This document shows positions 48,101-63,100 of a stretch of DNA of 64,000 nt, in pieces. Below the pieces are notes generated by a model. That model had not been told where the DNA came from, did no database searches, and saw nothing but the letters and a program-made list of their open reading frames with translations. Where the stretch lies: the NCBI RefSeq assembly GCF_027744825.2, contig NC_071336.1:25638501-25702500 (forward strand), read 5' to 3'. This DNA comes from Synchiropus splendidus (lineage: Eukaryota; Chordata; Actinopteri; Syngnathiformes; Callionymidae). The position numbers were made by a program, and so were the translations under genes. The stretch's first letter is position 1. Each line of letters begins with the position of its first letter.

Positions 48101-51100
48101 TGTGTCGGACACTTGGCCATCCTCAGTATGTGACGCCTTGGAATGTACCTTGAGCTTTGTAGTAGCAGCGATTTGATCTGAGACCGGCTTGTCTTGCACT
48201 CGCAGACGGGGACAATCCTCAGAGGACACAGAGCGGCCAGGAGGAGCTCCACAAGCCGATCTACCAGAGCGTCATCAAGAAGGAGGGCTCCTCCATGGTG
48301 GGCATGGCCATGGGCATGGGCATGGGCGCGGGGCTGCGCTCTGCCTCGGACGCCGCCTCGCTGTCCGAGGACTACGTGTCTCCGCCGAAGTACAAGAGCA
48401 GCCTACTGCACCGTTACTTGAACGACTCTCTGCGGCACGTGATGGTGGCCAACGCCGTCATGGACGCTCGCAGGAGGAACCACTCGGGCTCCTTCAGTTC
48501 CAACGAGTACGACGACGAGCTGCTGTCGCCGTCCTCCTCGGAAGCAGAGGCAAACTTTGTCTATCGATCTGGTAAGAAAAAAAAACTTTCCCACCTCTCT
48601 CGGCCAAATGTTCCCACCTGATGGTTTGCGACTAGACAGGGCACTCAGGCGAATAAATGGGCTCCGCAGTCATGACGTGTCTTCGCCCCGATTCTCATCT
48701 GGAGTGGAGCTGTTATTGACACACTGTTACTAGCTTTCTGCTCCTTCTCCACTCCAACTCAGTGGAGGAGGAATTCCCCCCAGCCAGCGCTCTGACCAGA
48801 CTTTAACAAGCCAGACACAACAAGGCCATGTGGAACACTCTCGCAGACTACTGTTTGGCATCTCTTTGATCTTGCCATGAGGTCCTGCTGACAGTGCCGG
48901 GGCACGGCCAAACATGCTGCCTGTTAGCAGACCGCCTGATTCATGAGAACAGTTTCAACGGAGATCTGTTGACAGTGATGCAGCACTGTGTAGGTGCGTG
49001 GCTAGAGGTATTTTTTGAAACTGTGGCGTTAAATGAAACTGGCTAAAACTATACTGCATTTCTAAAAGAGGGAAGAAGCTTGTTGTATTAAGATATGAAT
49101 TTTTATGTGCAAATTGACTTATTCTACGTCAGGGCTGTCAAACTCGACCACCCAAGGGGCCAACATATGAAACGCAGACCAAGTTGAGGCCCAGACATCA
49201 TTCAATATTTGGTGAACAGACTGTTCATGGTGATCTTTGCAAAGAAAAACACAAATAATTTTGACACCAGGCTTCTCTGTGGTCGCCTTCAAGCACATAA
49301 ATTGTCCACCTACCCCACTCACTCACAACGTAGGAGACAGTTTTCTGGTTTCCTTCTTGAAGCACAAACACTCAACCCCTTTCCCATCTTTCATTGAAAT
49401 CCTTTTATCGTCATCGTTTTTTAGGATTTTTCCAGATGAATTCCTGACATTTATGACTCCACTTGCTAGCCTGTCTTCCAAGCTGCATCACGAGCTGTTT
49501 GTGGACTCAAAACCTTCAGAATTAGATTTTATGCAGAGGGCTCTTCGAATGACTTGGAGAGCCTGACTTTGACACATGGTTTCTACATGCTTCTTTTGTT
49601 TAGAATTGAGCGCAGAATGGCTGGTGAAGGAACACTGGCAAAATGTCATGATGGAACCCGTCCTAGTTCAGACGTGGGCAAAGTGCAGGCTGGTGGCCCC
49701 ATGTGGCCCTCGGCCTGCCTTTATGTGGTCCCATCAAATATGAGGATCTTTTTTTTTTTTTCCCCCACAGCCATTAATTGTCATGCTGAAATGTTACATT
49801 ATAATGGATTCATTGGTGAGTAATGCAAATTCTAATCGTATTTATTGTCCCTCAAAATAAAGTATCAAAAAATATAATATATAAAGTTCCTATATTATAT
49901 ATATATATTTTTTCCCCCATATATTCTCGACCTAAAATGATCTTTCAACATTTATGATTTTTAGCTAAAATGGAAAACATGTATTCCACCAATATACAAT
50001 AAACTACTGTATTTGAAGCTCAAAATATCAGTGTTGAGACTTTTCTTTTTTCCTAAAGTGTCAACGCACCATGGCATTTTTCCCTTGGTTTACAATATTT
50101 TAGCAACAAAATATTAAAATGAAGACCATCTTTTCTTCTCTTTTGGGTGGGATCGATGGAGTACCAAAACGCCATCACTCACTCTCACTCACTATATTGA
50201 AATGCATTCGAGGCGAGAAGTAGTGCAACCCAGTTTAGTATTGGATGAAACTTTGAGGCTACAGCTCTTGCATGAAATCACTCGCCGGGCCACAGTCGGA
50301 CCCCGGGCCGCAGTTTGTCTACATATTTTTTCTATGGGAAAGAGAAGTCGGAGGCGTGTGTGGACGTGGGACGTTTGAAGCGCATCGAGTTTGACGGATA
50401 TGATCCTCCTGAATCAAAAACCTTGTAACCCTCTGACCTGAACAAATATCAGGCTGATTTCTCATTGAGGCACCTGCCGGGACACACAGATGGAGAAGGA
50501 AACAAAGAGATGGATGGACCAAGTGAGACTTGTAACTCCCTCTCGAGTAAACTTTAATAAGAGCAAGCCTAAAAAAGAAAAAAGAAGGGGACCTGATTCA
50601 TTCACCTGGCCGTCCTTCTGCTTCTAATCAAGAGTAACTATTTTATCTGCATGGTTAATATCAAGTCTTGGCACCGCCGCCTCCCTCTTGGATTTCTTGG
50701 GGTCTGGCACTTTTACAGAAGTGTTGCTCTGTTACATGCGAGAGAAGCTTTAGAATCCACACATGGAAAGTTTTCCGCTGCAGTGTTGACTCATGGGAAG
50801 GAACACCTGCTGGGGCCCTCCGCTCTGCCGACCGCAGCTACAGAGAAAAGTCCAGAGAATTCAATTTGGATTCAACATCTGATCTCGGCGCTGAAGACTA
50901 AGCAAATAAAAGGGGAGAGGAAAAAGACAAGAATATATTTTATCTTTCAGTTTCCGCCTCACTTTTATATTTCAATGACTCTTTGGAGGATTTTGACCTT
51001 AGTAAGTTGGCATCTCTTTTGTTGTGCCATCTAATGTTAGCGAGCTTGATCTGCTGAGTGACATATCTGTTGTTGCAGTTTTATCGCTACATGATCATGA

Positions 51101-54100
51101 ATTACAGTACAAGGATTCTCCAGAGTGCCTTCTGTATGATGGTTCTCCATGGAGCAATAGAATTGCCGAGCCACAGATGAAGCGAATGACCTGACTCAGA
51201 TTCACTTTTCGGTTCCTACCTGAGTTGTGTCTCTTATTTTAAAGAAGTAAATGTATCTGTGGTCACTGGAGGGCTCCTTGTCAGTTTTTTTTTTTTTTTA
51301 ACTTGGGAAGCAAGTGTGTCAACCATGGCGCAAATAGTCCCGTGTTACTGGGTCAAACACAATGGCACTGAAATCTCCAGAACCCTCCAGAAATACGTAC
51401 AACAGAATTTTTTTTTGCACAATACTGTGAAACACTAGCAATATACTGGCTTCTCGCCAGTGCTAGAGCAGTGTATACAAGTAGCATCCGACTTACGACC
51501 GGGTTAGGTTCTGACTAACCGGTCGTAAGTCGGATTGGACCTAAGTCGAATGCCATTCAAAATAGCTGACGTGAGGGTTATAGATACGAGTGTAGTGGTA
51601 GATGGCTGTGTGAGAGTGAGATGCTGGGATACTGTGCTCCCGTAACTGTCGTACGCGATGCTGGGCTGCTACGTGCTGCGGTGCCAGACATTGAACTAAA
51701 AAAAAAAAGCATCTGGTGGTTGTAAGTACAGGTGGACGGAGGTCGAGCAGGTTGTAAGTCGGATGTTACTTGTACAGGGTTCTCGCCAGTGCTAGAGCAG
51801 TGTATACTAAGATTCAGATTCCCTGTGATGCGTTTCCTCCACTCTGCTAAGGTTATTGGTATCATTTTAATTTCAATATTTTTGCCATGGTGCACTTTTA
51901 TTTATGCTGTTAAAAGCTTTACGTTGTAGTAAAGCCAAAACAGTTGAGCGTGCTTTTAGGTGGTGCTTTTAGGACAAATGGAACGGGGAAAGTGGTCTTG
52001 ACTCGTCCCTAGTTGTTCTCGAATAGGGGCAGTTTTCTGTGTGTGTGAAAAGCAATGGTTGCGTTGCTCCCTACCGTGTCTGTTTGGTTTGCATTGCTAA
52101 TGTAGCCAGTATTTTAAATGGTTCCGTTAAATGGTCTTTACTCATCATAGCCACATTCCAGTGAAATGTGTCATGAACATAGGAAGCACACGCATGGATG
52201 CAGAATGGGTGTGAGAAGCGCGGTGAGCTCAGCGAATCAGAGGCCACAGGACGAGTCAGCTGACTGACCAGCTAACTGAGCAGATTTCAGCAGCATGTAG
52301 CCCTGTCATGCTCTTGATGTGCCAGAAGAGGCGCTTCAGTCGCTCAGCGCTGCTCCAGCGTCAGTTCAGCTGAAGTGAATCTGGCAGCTTGGAATGGTGC
52401 TACCTGGTGAACTCCAGCTGGGAGAGGCCGAAGGCCGATGGAGCGATAGTGTCTCCGCACCGGCCAGGGAATGTGTCAGCGTCCCTCAGTGGGAACTGGC
52501 TGATTTGTCCGGGAAGCCCAAAGTTCCCTGAAAGTGTTACAAGGTCTGACGCCGGCGGGAGGGAAGCGGCCGTGAATGAGATAACACTTCTGGTCTGATG
52601 CATTTCATTAAAACTTTCCATGACAATGACAGTGTGTCTCCAAGAGTCAGTCAGTTGGGAGGAGGAGGAATTCAAACAGCAGAAGAAGAATACAAACAGT
52701 GTCTCTTGGCTGGTCCCTCGCCTGAATTCCAGCCTGTAAAACAAATAGGATTGGCCAAACTCAAAGTGGCGTGCCGGACAACCCTCATACCATTGGTGGA
52801 AGGTCCATTAATGGGCCAACTGGCTGTTGTGGCTGCAGCCTGAGCCCACAATGTTATCTGTGACTACAGTGGGCAGTCAGACGTGGCAGGAGATGGAGAG
52901 TGTAGATTTACCTGGGCGGAAAACTAAACGTCTGCCGGCGAGAAATGACTCGCGCACACACACCAGCGACACTCACGCACTCATGTCCAGTCCAAACACA
53001 CACACACACACACAGTCAAAAAGCCAGTGGGGAATTTCATTGAGCACGAGGAGCGGGAGAATTCCATCGCACATGCCAGGGGTTTCATGCCAAATTACCC
53101 TTTAATGGGATATTAAATGGCAGGAATCTGGCTGAATGTTTTCGCTCCTTGTGCCGCACTAGATTTCGTCCCGTCCGATACCATAGTTGTCATCATACGG
53201 CGAACATTTCCCAACGTTTCCGCGGAGGCAGAGTGAGCGATCTCGGTCAGACGCCGTGCTCGGGGTTGACAGCGGAACGCTGAGTCGGATACTCTTGCTT
53301 GAGGACTCCGGGTGGAGCTGAGATTTATGGTTTCCGCACGGACGTCAGAACGTGGATCAGGGTTTTTCACACTGTCCTGGTAGCTGGAGATATACACCCG
53401 CTCATTTTGTTAGGTGGGGTAGTAATTTACAAGTCATTTTAGAGGTTTTAAAAGTATAACTTTTCATCATTAATGTCAGCTGTAGCTGGTCAGTACATTA
53501 AATATCCAAAAAAACAAACATTATATTGTGGACTGGACATAATATATGAAAGTACGGTGCTTTTCAGGGATTGTGGACATAAATAACTACGTAACCAAGC
53601 AGTAATATGATGAAAATAGAAATTGATTTACATTTTATATTTAGAAAAAAGTAATAATAATGAAATTTGATCTAAAATAAAATAGCAAATAAGGAAGTTA
53701 TAATCAATAGAAATCATTTAGTGGGATATAATTTATATTGTAGCAATAAATATGAAAATATCAAATACACAAAAAAGATAAATATTGACTATATATATTA
53801 TTTGTAGTAGAATTATGAATTAAAACTATGAATTAAAACTAAATTGATTGAGACAGGAAACATAGCTAAATATTCCTGGGAAGAAATATGCAGTAAATTT
53901 AAACAACTATTTTTGGAAGCAAATTCACAGGGTAGGAGTGGTAGAATATATATATAAATGACAATTTTCTCTTCATGACTTTGGCTCCATGTAGCAGTGC
54001 AAATATAAAATGTCAGCGTTTGACAGCAGCCACAAACCCGACAGGCCTTTCGACTCGGGTCACTCAGCTGCGCCAGACAGTTATTGAATGTTCCACTCTC

Positions 54101-57100
54101 GTAAGGAGTGCTGGAGTCGCTCAGGTAAATGAAGGAAAAGCAATGTCACCGAGGAAAAGAAGGCCTGGACTCGTGCGCCTGAAGGAAGAAGGCAGGAAGG
54201 TTTGATTGCTGTGGACAGAGGCAGAGATTTCGATCGAGTCTGTTTTCGTATTCCCCACTAACAAGATCTGCTTAGCTGAATTTGCTCCCACAATGATGTT
54301 TATTCCTAGAATTCCATCTGCAACAGCTTGAGCCGCAGCTTCGCGGAAGGTTTAAAAGACGTATGTGGTGACCAGCAGCTAGCAAAGCGACGGGCCTGTC
54401 GCGCTGATAGACAACGTCATGAGATGCTCATGGACTGGCTAACTTTTTCCCCTGCTTTTCCAAGACGGCCACTTGTTTTGCCAAAACCAACTGTGCTCAG
54501 GTCAGACGCGGGAATCAGTGTGGAAGAGATTAGAAAAGTAGAAGTTATTTTCTGTAAGACCAGGAAGATTCGGAGAGTGTGGTTTGGAAGAGCAGACTGA
54601 GCGACTCATATTTATTACAGATGACACAAGGATTAAAATGTATTCGGAGAGAGACTAGGATGGAATCAAGACCAGCTCTCGCTCCAAATTTAAGGTCTCA
54701 TTACGCGGACTGAAGTCAACTATTAATGATTTTGGTCAGAAAATTTCCCTGAAACTTTAACAACTGAATTTCGTCTCGTCTTATCTTATCCTCTATGGCG
54801 AGCTGTGAAACTGTGACACCTAGGAATACATCAGCTGTAGCACATCATTTGGACTTCTGTATAACAAAATGATGATACAAGCACAGTAAAGATAAATAAA
54901 TAAATACAGTAAAATAAAATGTCGAGGAGCCACTTGACGTTAGAGTGGAGTAAAGTTGACTCAGAGATATCCAGACTAAACTAATACTTACTGTGTGGGG
55001 AAACAGATGTTTACTGTATTTTTATAATTTCATTCATCTGTTTAAAACAGTTGTATTAAATGGACAACAATGCTTTTATTTATTTTAATTCATGAGATAT
55101 TTTCTCAAGTTGCGACAAAGTGAGCTGAAAAAAGTGAACATATGTTTACAATCTAAAAATCAATTTACATGAGGCCAACATTATTTTGAAAATGCATTAA
55201 TAAAAAAACAATTAAAAAGTTAATTAAAAAAAGGACAATTCTGGCACAGATAGCGCTGTCTCCCGCCGCAAAGTATTTCTCTTGGAAGTGTGTCCATCAA
55301 CCTTCATGTGATGTTCAAGAACGGAACTGGTGACTGCTGGTGATGGGCTTATGAGGCTTCATGAAACAGTGTCCTCATTTTTAGAGCCCTCCAAATGGCA
55401 CTCTCTGCTCTAAAACCATTGGATTTGAACAACTGTTTCGCAACAACCTCATCATTTTTATACTGGCAGCGCCACCTATTGCGCTCAGAAAATGAGGAGG
55501 TTGTTTCATGAAGCCTCATCAACCCATCGCTGGTGACAGCAGGTGTGTCGAGAATGTGTGTCGCATTTTTGTCAACAAAGAGCTGTGTCCAGTGATGGTC
55601 ATGCTTGCATCATTGTTGTTGATATTTTTCCATGTATAAAGGATTAAGATTACAATATGAAAAAGTAATCTACAAAATCAATGAGACACTTGTTTCAGTT
55701 CAGTTTCACACTAATCCAGGTCCAGAAAACTGCAGCACTGGGACACATCTTCTACCACGGTCTGCGCTGAGGCTAAGTTTATGACTTGTGTGATGTTGAA
55801 CCTGAACATAAACTCTAAAATCATGACTTTCCCGACTATCTGGGAGCATCATCATTCAACTGAGTTCATGGCGGGGTTTTTGAAATTTCATTGGCTGTAG
55901 CGGAGTACAATGGAAATTTGGCTTTAGAGACTCCAGCGACAGGAATCTGCTCTCGCTTGAATGGCGTCGCTCATTCTTCAGTCCCTGGTGGCGTGAATGA
56001 AACACCATGACGTGCCCATCAGGGTGTGGCGGGTCGGGTCCTGGTGACGGCTGCGAGCTGGCAGAGGCGCCGCGTCGTCCTGGCATTAAACTGCAGCCGA
56101 GGATGGTGGAAAGGTGGATGAAAAGAGATGGTGAAGATGGGATTTTGGCTTCTGACCACAAAACAGCGCCTGAGTGTTGAGGCAGATGCTGCCCTGGCTC
56201 CAGACTGTGTCCAGTCCGGTGACCATCCCGGCAGACGTGTTAATGGTCGCTCAGTAACTCCCAGCGAAAAGCGCGGCCTAATGAGTCCCTCCAGTTGGTC
56301 CCTCTAAGAAAACCCAGCCGTCTTGTGAGAGAAGCTGCCGTCTGTGTTCAACTGAATTTCCACTTTAAAAACGGTCGAGAACAATAGACGGCCGTTGTGT
56401 TCCCACGGGATGGAGAGCCGTTTCATGAGAGCGCCAGAGGTGTGACCTTGTCAGAGTCCAGAACACACACTGGTGGAAATCCCAGAAGAGTGTGAGAGGG
56501 CACATGAACCCACCACTGAGGGCAATTGCTACATAATGATGCAGGAAGAGCAGCTCAAACGTATCATTTGGCCTCCAGCTCCCAAAAAGGATATTTTTGG
56601 GAGCATGAAATCACTTGGAAATCCAAATACTGTTTACTTGTGGTTTGGGGCTGTTTTTTAACTAATGTGTGTGTTTTGCACAAACAACAGCCATTCATCT
56701 GAGGCTGGTAATGTTCCTGGGAAACCTGCAACGAAAGCTGAAAGTTCTCCTGAGGCGAGATGTGGACTTGTGATGAAGGGAGGTATAAGGCCAACCGAGC
56801 TCAACATAAGCTCTGATAAACATGTTCAATCTTAGGGTTTGACTTTATCATCGACTGAGTGCTCTATAGCGCTCCCTTCAGTCCATCTAACTCGGCTGAG
56901 TATTGGATTTCGACTAGGTGAGGGGTGGGGGAAAGGAAAACATGTTGGATAAAACCAGATTTGTTTGTGTTAGCAGCTAACGTAGCAACCTACCATCAAG
57001 ATACCGCTCTCATCCGTTACACTGGACCACATTGGACCCAGTTCGCTTCCCAATGTTCCATGACCTTCTCTGTGATACAGCGCTTTTCCATCTGTACTGA

Positions 57101-60100
57101 CCACTTTTGATCGAGAACACACCACAAGACTTGCCGTGTCGATGGTCACGGTGATTCATAATGCTATAGCCGATGCCTGAATCCGGTCACACTTAATGTC
57201 TTGGGCTTCTGTCGGAGCTTTCCTTGAAAGCCTTCGCTCAAGTCACGTTATTGTTCGCTCCGTAGCTTCCAAAACTCAAAGAAGTGTATCTCTCCGGTGG
57301 AGCCCCATGCAACTCAAGGCCTGGGGGCCAAATGCAGCCGATCTCTGTACCTTTAGGACGTTAACTACAGATGGTCCAAAATTGATTTTCAACTTGAAGT
57401 TGAAGGAATGTTGACGTCACCCTGAAACACAAGAGTGGTCAAGCTTTACCTTTTGTCTGAGTCAGTGGAGGAAACCTCAAAATATCTGCATATAACAGAA
57501 GGGAATTCAATTGTTTCTTGTGTTCACCAAGCTTCTCCCATCGACAAGGGCCACGTCCTGAGACGTCCGAATTGGTTCCACACAACTTTCCTTCTAAATT
57601 TGACTCCACCGACAGTTGACTTGTAGTTCGCTCAACACTTGCAAACCTTCCTTGTGTCGCCTCTGAAATATCTCACTGTTATCACCACTGGTTAAAGGAC
57701 TGGTGCCGTTTGGTACTCCGGCACATCGCGGCACGCGCCTTCCCACCCCCCAAAACACACGAGGAGCAAACCTTGACAGCGTATTTACTTCTTCGTCAAG
57801 GCGCTGTTCTCATTTTGGCTGATTTACAAGAGGCCCTGATTACATTTTGTTTACTGGCACTCGTAAACACAATGAGGACCTGGCAGCGTTTAAGCATCTC
57901 AAACACTGTTATTATTCCTCCATCCAGTGAAAAGACATAAAGCGTAATCCTAATTGCTGGATTTTGGTTATCTGCCCCGACCACAGCCACACCAGTGTGT
58001 CATCCGCTGGGCAGACGGAGAGAACAACAACGTCACGGAGGGGAAAAAAACAAAAACTACGTTTGAGAATAAGTGGCTCCGCAAACGTCTGGTCCGAAAC
58101 AGTTGTTTACAGCTATCAGCTCTAATGGCTCAATATGTTCTTGGTGATGAAAGTCTTGTCAGGGCCCCTGTGTGATGTTTTTGGCTCCGCAAGTGCAGCT
58201 CTTTGGACACGTCTTCATCTCTGTGAAGACTGGAGGATAAAGGACAAGAGAAAAATATTAAAACTTGGGATTGGCAGACTGCGGTGGAGGCAAGTGCCAA
58301 GGCATTGCTAACTTCATTTGCAGACCCTTCTTGACATTATAAAAGGCACAGAGCATTGAATATATGGAAGATAGAAATGGAAAAAAGTCGAGCCACTGAA
58401 AGAGAGTTCACTCGGTGTAGCACCTCATCATCCAGTCAGTGGTCTGGGTGAGTCTCAGATGTTCTCCGGCTTGTTAATCTGAGTTCTTCAACTGACAGAA
58501 GTTATCACCTCTGGTGCTTGTTCTTAATGTTCACACAATTTGCCCCAGGTATTCCAAGGACAAATTGAGACATGGTCTCCAGACATGTCCCGTGGCCTCT
58601 TCTAGTCGGACATGTCCTGAATACCTTGCACGGGAGGCATCCAGGAGACATGGCTTGTACTCTGAGTGTCTTCTAAATAACTGAGCACCTCACGCAATCT
58701 TTTAAGAAGAGTCCATTGGGAGATAACTCTTGTATTTACGACCTTGGACCTATGGGACTATAAAGCAAGATCTTTGACTTTTGGCTCAGCTCTTTTTTTT
58801 TTTCACACGGCATCCTTCCCTCACTCATGAACAAGAGTCCAGGGTACCTGATCCACCAAGAACAGTGGTCTTAGGTTTCGAAACAATGGTGTCAGGCATT
58901 CAGATTGGGAACTGAAATGTCCCAGAAAAAGACGTTGAAAAAAAATGGTCTTGAAGAAAGCATCATTTCTATAACATGGTACTCTAAACTTTGTACCATC
59001 ATTTGGAAATCAGTTGAGATTAATAACACAACGCCTCTAGAAGGAAAAGTACCTCACATTTTGGCAAACAGAAAACTATATCAAAGAGGAATCCGAAGGC
59101 GCCATGGTGGCTGAGACTAAAAGTGACTGAGGGTGATGTCTTTCATCATCATGCTAGCACCCTGCTCAGCACCATATTCACTCAGTTACTTGTGTGAATA
59201 AAGGTTGATTTTCACGTGCATTCACACGAGCATACAGTATCGTTTGGTCACAGTTCTTATTCCAGACAATCTGAGTAAATAGATTCAGATTTACAAAAAA
59301 AAGAAAAGCAACTCATTCGCGACATGAGCCGTCTCATTGCTGCCTCTGTTCTTTTTCCACTTCTGTCATCGGCACCGAAGCCAGGATACATTAAGTGGCG
59401 CTGTTGGAAATATGAAATGAGGGAAAAAATTTGAGTGAATTTAAACGAAAATGATCCGAACCACTTTAATAATTGTTTTATAAAAGCGAGAACAACATTT
59501 ATACGTGTTACGATTCCATGTTTGTGTTGTTCTTGAACACGTATCAGCGCGTTTCGATGCCCACAACAGCCTCCATTGTTTTTGTTGGTTAAGAAACTAT
59601 ATAAATAATAGTCTGGTCGATAATTTTATTACTTTCTTTTTATGAATTGCAATCCGAAGAGAAGCTAAGATGCCAAGCTACACTTTTTCTCCATGTTGCT
59701 TTTGGTCAGCACAGACTCCTGAGGTCTGTTCGACCGTCCGCGTGCCAGACGGTTTCCACACACTGTAAGTGTGATACTGGAGAGCGTGTGTTTATTTGTT
59801 CCCAGCCCAGCATTTGTGCTACAGAACGGGCCTTGTTTATGGCTAGATGTTGCTAACAACAGCAGCAGATGGTGATGATGATACACAGCCACCCCCATCC
59901 ACAGCCCTCTTAACAGGTGTAACCTCACCCACTCTCTAATTTGTCAGTCTCAACTTGTTTTCCCTCATTTTCACCAACTTTCATATGACTTTTTTTCTCT
60001 CTCTTTTCCTCCTTCCTGCCCTCTTATTGCTCTCCCCCCATTACCCAGCGGTGATGTTAAGCGAGCTAGTATTTTTGGACTTAAAGCATGATGCCAGAAA

Positions 60101-63100
60101 CCATTAGGCTTCTTAGATTTCCCCTCCAGCGGTCCGTGAAACCCCACTGTCAGTAGAGCCCAAAGGCAACAAGGATGAGGACGCAGTGCTCAGTAGCGAG
60201 GTGGTGAAAGAGCAGAGCAAACACAGACAAAGAATATGAGGGCACATTTTTAAAAAGGGCATCTGTGATTTATTAGATATTTATAGTCTTTTGGCAAAAC
60301 TGTGAAGTTTTACGTGTCTTATTCTCAGTGGAAACTTTGTGAACTACCAAGTCCGGGGCATCCTTGCAGACACAGGGGGATCCCAAACTAAAGATCCATA
60401 ATTGAGATCCGACGTGCCGCTTTTCATCTTCAATATATCAGGAGAAAAGTTTTCACCGCTCTAACCAAACAGCCGGAGTGTTCCCTCACCGCCTGACTAT
60501 TTCCAGCGACTGGTTCCTTTCCTTTGCTCTCTGGCTACTTGTAGTTATCTGTGGACTGTAGCATTATTGCTTCCATTTCAAGGAACGGAATGATAGAGGT
60601 TTTCCTGAGCCAAGATCCAGGGTGTCCTTTACCTTAAGGATGGAGCGATGCAGTTGACTACTAAAATAGTCGCCGATAGCTTCATCTATCGACTAGTCGG
60701 GACGTCATCGCACCCTTCGTCACCGCACATTCCACAGCGAGAGGAGGAATGGATGAGGCTTCCAACGTGACCCAAAATGTCGGAAGTATGGGAACATTCC
60801 ATGATGGATCAAAGAGCAGAGTAAAATTTCACCATTTAACACTAATTAAGCGCAATTTATTACACTTTTTAATCTTCTTTAATGACATTTTACTACACGA
60901 CAATGTGGGTGACTTCGTCACCTGCACGACTCAGAGAGTGGAATAATAACAGAGATTGTCAGCGACTAGTCATAAGATGCAGCCCTTGTTTCATTATACA
61001 ATTTTAATGCAAATTCACACAATAAGCAGGCTTTTAGCTAGGAGGGCGTCTGGGCGTCTGCAAAACATGAAAAAATGGACATCCAATTCTTGACCGTATC
61101 TTGGCCGCCAGATTACGCCGGTATATAGCGGCCAAGATACAGTCGAGAATCTGGCGTCCATTTTTTCATGTTTTGCAGACGCCCTCCTAGCTAAAAGCCT
61201 GACAATAAGTCAGGGCTCACAGTGCTCACAAGTACGATTTGAAATAAGTTATTGCATCATAATTCGGGGGAAAGAAGGGTCACAACGTTCCACATTTCAC
61301 AGCATTCTTGATAGCTGAAGAAGAATGAGAAGGTCTGGGACGACACACTGCGTGATAATTACTGATAAGACGGAAATGTGGCTGCCAAAGATTTCTCCAA
61401 ATTGAGAAATGATGCTCGGTAAAACATATATTATCAGTAAAAGCTTCTTAAATGGTGGAGGAGGTGTTTTTTTTTAAGCTCAGATTTCACTTTCAGTCAA
61501 ACGTAGATGGGAAACATTCCATTTGAGTTGGACGGAGAGGACGGTCCGGAGAGCTGATGTTTTGAGAGTGTCGGGACAGATGTTGCGGTACATCAAAGAC
61601 GCGGTGAAAGACTTGCCGATAAGCTGAGGTGAAGGCCGAGACACGTCAGGGGCAGTTGTGGCTGAGCGGGAATGCGTGGATTTTGTTGGAATGCTTCAGG
61701 AAATACATCTCATTGGGTGGTTTTATCATGTCCTCGTATTGCTCCTGCGTGTTCACACGTTCCCTCTGTAGTATCGATCAGCAGAATGTAGTAGTTTTTT
61801 ACAGAACAAATGTAAAGAAAATCCATCCCACATTGGCCTCAGGGAATCTTCAGTCTTCAACAGAACATCGGGAATCAGTAAAGTTCTTATAGCTGCTACC
61901 AACAGAAGTTCCGCGACGTTCAGACCCTCACAAGTGATGAAGTTTTAACGAAACCCGACTGTGTGATGTGTGAATCTGAAACACGTAACTGGGTCGGTGT
62001 TTGTGTCACGACATCTGGTAGCATGACAGCGAATTCACATCTGAGTGGGAGCACAGTTGAAGATCACTGGTGCGAAGTCAAAGTCGAGGGGGGCTTAGAG
62101 TGAATTTGGGCTTTTGAACGTTTGTAATTCATTCCTACCTCATCAAGCCAGAAGTCCTTAAGAGCTCAGCAGGCTTAGGCAGGGTGTTTGGCTAACTTAG
62201 GGTGAGCGCCTGCAGGCTGCGGGACTACCACATCCAGATGCTTCACGTTCTTTGACTAATCGAGCCCGTTTTGTATTGTACATGCTGGACATGTGTCTCT
62301 TGTTTGACTCTCTACTTGTCTATACACCAATGATGTAGATGACAGGATTTTCACAACTGAAAGCCTAAAAATATCCTCTACTCTAACTCCAAGACCATTG
62401 TTCTCACTGAGAATATTGGGATATGAGGTTCTCATGACAGATTCAGGGAATCCAGTGCAAGTTTTACTCCACTGAATGTCACATAGCTTTCGCCCAAACT
62501 GTGACCCATAGAAACAAGAGTTCAGGGATCTTGTACTCTATTTGTTGATACAAACAGGTTTGACCTAGTTAGTGATGCCTTCCATTTGAGTTGTAATCTG
62601 GCCAATGCATATGCTGCTTGAGTCTGACTCGACGAGAAGAGGCCTTGTGCTACATTTGTCTGAAATTTTACTTTAAAAAGTCAAACCCTTCTTCACCCAG
62701 CAGTCAACTTCAACACAACAATGTGTCGTATTCTGACCTCTAAATTAAGACAATACTGTTCTTGTTTGTGTTACACAGTGTTCAGCGTGTGCATGTGAAG
62801 GCTATTTCCAGTGGAATTATCTAATTACATATGTATAGTAGAGCAGATATGTTTTTGTTTTTTTCTGCTAATTCATTAGAATCCGACTCTTTTCCATTGT
62901 TGTGATTCAAATTCTTCTCCGTGTAACTGACAACATTCATTCACCCACCTTCACACTAATCCTACACTCGAGCTTCAACGTGAACTGGAGCTGTTCCAGC
63001 TCCAAAAGACTTCAGGCTTTGAAGCGCACGCTCAGATTCTGAGTCGCCATAACCTGTTTTTGGATCCCACACTGGTAAGGGAACACCACATCTGGGTTTG

